Source of the DNA: Bacillota bacterium
GTDB lineage: Bacteria; Bacillota; Clostridia; Oscillospirales; Oscillospiraceae
Length of the DNA stretch: 10,296 nt
Direction of reading: 5' to 3'
NCBI GenBank assembly: GCA_017861415.1
Contig: JAGFXS010000039.1
Location: forward strand, 1 to 10,296
Shown here: positions 6,890 to 10,296 of the stretch, piece after piece
Layout of the letters: each line of letters starts with the position of its first letter
Position numbering within the stretch: the stretch's first letter is position 1
Made by a program: the position numbers and the translations under genes
Notes under the pieces: model-generated
Told to the model about the DNA's origin: nothing
Database searches by the model: none
What the model saw: only the letters and a program-made list of their open reading frames with translations

Positions 6890-8656
6890 GTGGCAATTCC
6901 ATCCCGGTTTATTGACGAATTGGTGGCCCGGTGTGATATTGTCGATGTGGTCTCCGATTACGTTACGCTCAATCAAAAAGGCGGCAGCTATTGGGGGCTG
7001 TGCCCCTTCCACGGGGAGAGAAACCCCTCCTTTCATGTGGTGCCCGACAGGCAGATGTATCACTGCTTTGGATGCGGAAAGGGCGGCGGTGTCATCTCCT
7101 TCATCATGGAGCTGGAAAACCTTCCATATCCAGAGGCCATACGCCACCTGTCCAAGGTAGCTGGAATGGAATTTCCTGAGGAGGAAGGGGACGACCAATA
7201 CCGCAAACGGAAAAAGCGTATGTTGGCTCTTAATAAAGAGGCTGCTCGGTTTTTCCACGGCAGGCTCTATGATCCTACAGGGCAAAAGGCCATGAGCTAC
7301 CTGCATGGCAGAGGGCTATCCAAGGGGACGTTGACACGGTTTGGGATAGGCTTTGCCCCAGATGGCTGGGATAACCTGCTGATTGCCATGCAAGGGGCAG
7401 GCTATGAAAAAAGCGAGCTTATTGATGCAGGTCTTGCGGTTAGCGGCAAGCAGGGAAAGATTTATGATCGCTTTCGCGGACGGGTAATGTTCCCCATCAT
7501 TGACCTGCGGGGAGATGTTATCGGATTTGGGGGGCGTGTGCTGGAAGACGGAACGCCGAAGTACTTAAATTCGCCGGACACAATGGTATTTAACAAAAGT
7601 CAGAACCTGTTTGCATTAAATCTAGCGAAAAATTCAAAAATTGGCCGTTTAATCCTCACAGAAGGTTATATGGACACCATTGCCTTGTATCAGGTAGGGA
7701 TAGACTGCGCAGTGGCAAGCTTAGGTACTGCCTTTACCCCCGGGCATGCGAAGCTCCTCGCCCGCTTCACCCAGGAGGTGGTGATCGCCTACGATTCCGA
7801 TGAGGCCGGTGTTTCGGCAGCCCAAAGGGCTATTCCGTTGCTGGAAAAGTCCGGATTAAAGGTTAAAGTTTTACGGATTCAAGGTGCGAAGGATCCGGAT
7901 GAGTATATCAAAACCTTTGGACGGGAAAGCTTTGTAAAGCTTTTGGACCGCTCTGAAGACCATGTGGAATATAGCTTAGCCCAGTTACAGCAACGGTACA
8001 ATCTGGAAGAGGACGGGCAAAAGATCGAGTTTGCCCGTGCGGCGGCGCAGATGGTAGCATCTCTTCCAAGTCCTGTGGAACGGGAAGTTTATGCCGGGAG
8101 GGTAGCGCAATTGACTGGCATTGAAAAGGCGGCCATACTTCAGGAAGTGAACCGAGCATATAAAAAGCAGCTCGGCCAAGCGAAGAAAAAGCAGGAGCGG
8201 CGGGATATGCTTCCGGTCCAGCAGGTTCAGCCGCAGGCCAGGGAGCTGCGGTATGATAACATTCGCTCTGCCCGTGCGGAGGAGGGAGTTTTATCTCTCC
8301 TGTTGACCGATGAAACCTTATTTGATCAAGTGGATGGCTTGGCGTGGGAACAGTTTTCCTCCCCCTTTTTGGGAAAGGTATTTGCTCTCCTGCGAGAGCG
8401 CCATGAAGAAGGTAACGCCATACATCTCGGTGCTCTGGCGGGGGTTCTCGCCGGAGAGGAGATGTCTCAGCTTTCGGCGATTCTGTCCCGAGGGACTGTT
8501 CATCAGAACAGCAGGCGGGCGATGGCCGATTATAAAAGAATCATAGAAACAGAGGCGCTTACAAAAGCGGGAGAGACCGATGAGGTTGCTCTTTTAGCTG
8601 CGCGAGAAACATATCAGAAAATCAAAGGCATGGGAGATGGTTTAAATGGCCGGTAA
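6890..8656 (+). CDS. dnaG: DNA primase DnaG
   Basis: DnaG makes the RNA primers for replication and works with the replicative helicase. From the GTG at 6890 the product has 588 residues, normal for the family, and begins (M)[20 protein letters not shown], as DnaG does. Domains in order: an N-terminal CHC2 zinc domain with Cys38, His41, Cys59 and Cys62; the RNA polymerase core with [18 protein letters not shown]; a TOPRIM fold with Glu258 in EGYMD and Asp302 and Asp304 in DSDEAG, the metal-binding catalytic residues; and from about residue 464 a helicase-binding C-terminal domain. All key residues are present. The longer call from 6884 would add two residues but is blocked by the Shine-Dalgarno. 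The 3' end overlaps rpoD by 11 bases. Confidence 0.97.
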   Translation: MAIPSRFIDELVARCDIVDVVSDYVTLNQKGGSYWGLCPFHGERNPSFHVVPDRQMYHCFGCGKGGGVISFIMELENLPYPEAIRHLSKVAGMEFPEEEGDDQYRKRKKRMLALNKEAARFFHGRLYDPTGQKAMSYLHGRGLSKGTLTRFGIGFAPDGWDNLLIAMQGAGYEKSELIDAGLAVSGKQGKIYDRFRGRVMFPIIDLRGDVIGFGGRVLEDGTPKYLNSPDTMVFNKSQNLFALNLAKNSKIGRLILTEGYMDTIALYQVGIDCAVASLGTAFTPGHAKLLARFTQEVVIAYDSDEAGVSAAQRAIPLLEKSGLKVKVLRIQGAKDPDEYIKTFGRESFVKLLDRSEDHVEYSLAQLQQRYNLEEDGQKIEFARAAAQMVASLPSPVEREVYAGRVAQLTGIEKAAILQEVNRAYKKQLGQAKKKQERRDMLPVQQVQPQARELRYDNIRSARAEEGVLSLLLTDETLFDQVDGLAWEQFSSPFLGKVFALLRERHEEGNAIHLGALAGVLAGEEMSQLSAILSRGTVHQNSRRAMADYKRIIETEALTKAGETDEVALLAARETYQKIKGMGDGLNGR

Positions 8657-9965
8657 GAAATTGCTGGAGGATAAACAAGGGGAAGAGCAGATTCTGCGCA
8701 GCAACGAAGAGAAAATGCAAAGCGGAAAAGTGGAGGTCTTGAAGGTGGTTTCCGGTGTTCAAGGTGCGGAAAAGCTGGGGGAACTCATTGAGCGCGGAAA
8801 GAAGAAGGGAAATCTTTCTGCCGCTGAGCTCATGGACGTTCTGGAGGAAATGGATCTGGAATCAGAGCAGATGGACAAAATCTACGATACCCTGGAGAAT
8901 CTGGGTATCGAAACGGTAGGGGAGGATTATCTCGCCGACCTCAGCGAGGATTCCGTTCCACCCTTGGAGGAGTTAGAGGATATCCCCGATGAGGAAATCG
9001 TGGATCCGAACACACTAGTGGACTCTTTCGGTATTGATGACCCCGTCCGTATGTACCTCAAGGAGATCGGCAAGGTCAACCTGCTCACGTCGGATGAAGA
9101 GATTAAGCTAGCCCGGGCTATGGTCTTAGGCGCGGAAGCCAAGGAAAAGTTTGATGCTCTGGAAGAGGTCCGGAAGGAAGAGGGCGACAACTCGTCTCTT
9201 ACCGAGGAAGAGCAGGAGCTACGGAAGGCAATCCGAAAAGGCAATTCCGCCAAGCAACGTCTGGCAGAGGCAAACCTGCGTCTGGTGGTCTCCATCGCTA
9301 AGCGGTATGTGGGCAGAGGTATGCTGTTTTTGGATCTGATCCAGGAAGGCAACCTGGGCCTGATAAAGGCTGTGGAGAAGTTTGACTACACCAAGGGCTA
9401 TAAATTCTCCACCTATGCCACATGGTGGATCCGGCAGGCGATTACCCGTGCCATTGCGGATCAGGCACGCACCATCCGGATTCCGGTTCACATGGTGGAG
9501 ACCATCAATAAGGTCATCCGTGTCTCTCGTCAGCTCCTTCAGGAGCTGGGCCATGATCCCTCCCCTGAGGAGATTTCAGAGGAGATGAACATGCCCGTTG
9601 AGAAGGTGCGGGAGATTTTGAAGATTGCGCAGGAGCCTGTGAGTTTGGAAACGCCCATCGGAGAGGAAGAGGACTCCCACTTAGGGGACTTTATCCCTGA
9701 CGAGGATGCTTCTGAGCCCTCTGAGGCCGCCTCGTTTACCCTGCTGAAGGAACAGCTGGTGGATGTCCTCAGTACTCTGACCCCTAGAGAAGAGCGGGTT
9801 CTAAAGCTGCGCTTTGGCATTGAGGACGGTCGAACCCGTACACTTGAGGAAGTGGGCAAAGAGTTTAACGTCACCCGTGAGCGCATTCGTCAGATTGAAG
9901 CCAAGGCCCTGCGGAAGCTCCGTCACCCCAGTCGTTCCAAAAAGCTAAAGGATTTCCTGAATTGA
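8646..9965 (+). CDS. rpoD: RNA polymerase primary sigma factor RpoD/SigA
   Basis: This housekeeping sigma factor directs RNA polymerase to -35/-10 promoters. The 439-residue product is typical of a Gram-positive SigA, with only a short spacer between regions 1.2 and 2. Seen in order: a lysine-rich tail of about 40 residues, a region 1.1-like segment with [13 protein letters not shown], an acidic linker, region 1.2 from [11 protein letters not shown] at 132-142, region 2 from about 210 with [12 protein letters not shown] at 253-264 for -10 melting, region 3, and region 4.2 with the TRERIRQI helix at 410-417 for -35 contact. GGAG at 8633-8636 lies 9 bases before the ATG, inside the dnaG coding end. 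The frames overlap by 11 bases, which suggests translational coupling. Confidence 0.98.
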   Translation: MAGKKLLEDKQGEEQILRSNEEKMQSGKVEVLKVVSGVQGAEKLGELIERGKKKGNLSAAELMDVLEEMDLESEQMDKIYDTLENLGIETVGEDYLADLSEDSVPPLEELEDIPDEEIVDPNTLVDSFGIDDPVRMYLKEIGKVNLLTSDEEIKLARAMVLGAEAKEKFDALEEVRKEEGDNSSLTEEEQELRKAIRKGNSAKQRLAEANLRLVVSIAKRYVGRGMLFLDLIQEGNLGLIKAVEKFDYTKGYKFSTYATWWIRQAITRAIADQARTIRIPVHMVETINKVIRVSRQLLQELGHDPSPEEISEEMNMPVEKVREILKIAQEPVSLETPIGEEEDSHLGDFIPDEDASEPSEAASFTLLKEQLVDVLSTLTPREERVLKLRFGIEDGRTRTLEEVGKEFNVTRERIRQIEAKALRKLRHPSRSKKLKDFLN

Positions 9966-9992
9966 TCTACGGCCCACGATAATTTGATTAAG

Positions 9993-10006
9993 AGAAAAAT
10001 TTTTCT
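9993..10006. repeat. 14-base perfect AT palindrome after rpoD
   Basis: AGA4-style sequence AGAAAAATTTTTCT reads the same on both strands, 27 bases after the rpoD stop. It lies immediately upstream of a TTGACG hexamer, where it could act as an A/T-rich UP-like element. As RNA it lacks a proper loop and would be a poor terminator. Confidence 0.4.
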
Positions 10007-10050
10007 TGACGACTTTCTTCAAATTGACTTATGAAAGTACATGATAACTA
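10006..10050 (+). promoter_or_regulatory. Promoter-like hexamers downstream of rpoD
   Basis: Two overlapping arrangements are visible. TTGACG (10006-10011) is followed after 18 bases by TATGAA (10030-10035). TTGACT (10024-10029) is followed after 15 bases by TAACTA (10045-10050) with TG in the extended -10 position. The -35 matches are good and the -10 matches are modest. There is no protein gene downstream on this strand before the edge, so if active they would make a short RNA ending at the hairpin at 10108-10157. Confidence 0.35.
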
Positions 10051-10104
10051 CCTTTCGCAAAACGGACACTTTGATCAAAGTAGAGTAATATTTCACATGA
10101 TAAC
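10039..10104. repeat. Direct repeat ACATGATAAC, two copies
   Basis: The 10-base unit occurs at 10039-10048 and again at 10095-10104, 56 bases apart, flanking the palindrome at 10068-10081. Two copies this short can arise by chance in AT-rich DNA, so a function is uncertain. Confidence 0.35.
10068..10081. repeat. 14-base perfect palindrome ACTTTGATCAAAGT
   Basis: The sequence is its own reverse complement and sits midway between the two ACATGATAAC repeats. Dimeric regulators often bind such dyads, and as RNA it would form a 5-bp stem with a GATC loop. No gene start is close by, so the target of any regulator is unclear. Confidence 0.4.
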
Positions 10105-10107
10105 AGA

Positions 10108-10157
10108 AAAACGCAGAGTGTGAGTTTGAAGAAACTCACATTCTGCGTTTTCTTTTA
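10108..10157. terminator. Bidirectional 20-bp terminator hairpin
   Basis: Bases 10108-10127 pair with 10132-10151 over 20 positions with a single G-U pair and a GAAG loop. The stem begins with four A and ends with four T, then CTTTT, giving a U-rich tail on the plus strand; the minus strand likewise ends in a T run. It lies 142 bases after the rpoD stop and 10 bases beyond the stop of the convergent minus-strand gene, so it can serve both. Confidence 0.8.
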
Positions 10158-10167
10158 GAGGCTATTA

Positions 10168-10296
10168 TTAATCTAAATATTTTGGTGGCAGGGGTTCATT
10201 CCCTGCGCTAAGACTGGCCTGATGGATAGTTTTAGCCTTTTGGGTAACCATCTGTTTGGATGTGCCATAAGCGAGTTGTTTCCCCGTGGTGTCAGT
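10168..10296 (-). CDS. Unrecognised protein, C-terminal 42 residues (5' partial)
   Basis: Reading leftward from the window edge, a frame stays open for 42 codons and stops at TAA (10170-10168). The visible end is hydrophilic and basic, includes GKQLAYGTSKQMVTQKAK, and finishes EPLPPKYLD. The stop lies 10 bases from a bidirectional terminator, as expected for a real convergent gene. I do not recognise the family, and no catalytic motif, membrane segment or repeat is visible in this piece. It could also be a chance frame, since 42 open codons is weak evidence alone. A 6-bp GC hairpin at 10188-10206 lies within it. Confidence 0.5.
   Translation of the reverse strand, partial: TDTTGKQLAYGTSKQMVTQKAKTIHQASLSAGNEPLPPKYLD

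Larger units (their letters stand above)
10042..10157 (+). ncRNA. Candidate small RNA between rpoD and the convergent gene
   Basis: The interval runs from the predicted start of the first promoter-like arrangement to the end of the strong hairpin, about 116 bases. It contains a 14-base palindrome at 10068-10081 able to form a 5-bp stem, then the 20-bp terminal hairpin. It matches no RNA family I recognise, including 6S RNA. The rpoD message simply ending with a long 3' UTR is an equally good explanation. Confidence 0.22.

Noticed and set aside
10031..10123. 30-codon plus-strand frame in the gap after rpoD
   Set aside because: No Shine-Dalgarno precedes the ATG, the stop falls inside the terminator stem, and the peptide has no recognisable features.
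10188..10206. tRNA T-arm look-alike with a GTTCATT loop
   Set aside because: No acceptor stem, anticodon arm or D arm surrounds it, the loop lacks the standard TTCRA pattern, and it lies within an open minus-strand frame.

Overview
The window looks like a chromosomal housekeeping segment from a Gram-positive anaerobe of the Bacillota, most likely class Clostridia and plausibly Oscillospiraceae-like. This rests on an AddA-type (not RecBCD) repair nuclease, strong AGGAGG-type ribosome binding sites, several GTG/TTG starts, moderate GC content, and the order dgt-dnaG-rpoD. The taxonomic call is inference; no rRNA or other marker is present.

All complete genes read left to right. Positions 1-2765 hold the 3' three quarters of addA, open to the left edge. 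A promoter follows, then rpmE (ribosomal protein bL31, zinc-binding form) and a strong intrinsic terminator at 3133-3164. Next comes a cluster of a flavin reductase-like protein (3232-3747), hflX (3758-5053) and a yigZ/IMPACT-family gene (5088-5717). An AT-rich 120-base gap with a long imperfect hairpin and T runs separates this from dgt (5838-6842), dnaG (6890-8656) and rpoD (8646-9965). dnaG and rpoD overlap by 11 bases. This third block is a clostridial version of the macromolecular synthesis operon: dNTP hydrolysis, primer synthesis and the housekeeping sigma factor.

After rpoD, bases 9966-10167 hold no convincing gene. They do hold promoter-like hexamers, two 14-base perfect palindromes, a 10-base direct repeat and a 20-bp hairpin that could terminate transcription in both directions. 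The right edge carries the last 42 codons of an unrecognised minus-strand gene converging on rpoD.

Several obvious longest-frame starts are wrong. The flavin reductase frame extends back into the rpmE terminator, the yigZ frame extends back into hflX, and the first dnaG GTG lies against its own Shine-Dalgarno; corrected starts are given. I found no CRISPR array, insertion sequence, tRNA, rRNA or defence island, and no previously undescribed system. The region with the most unexplained structure is the rpoD downstream gap.
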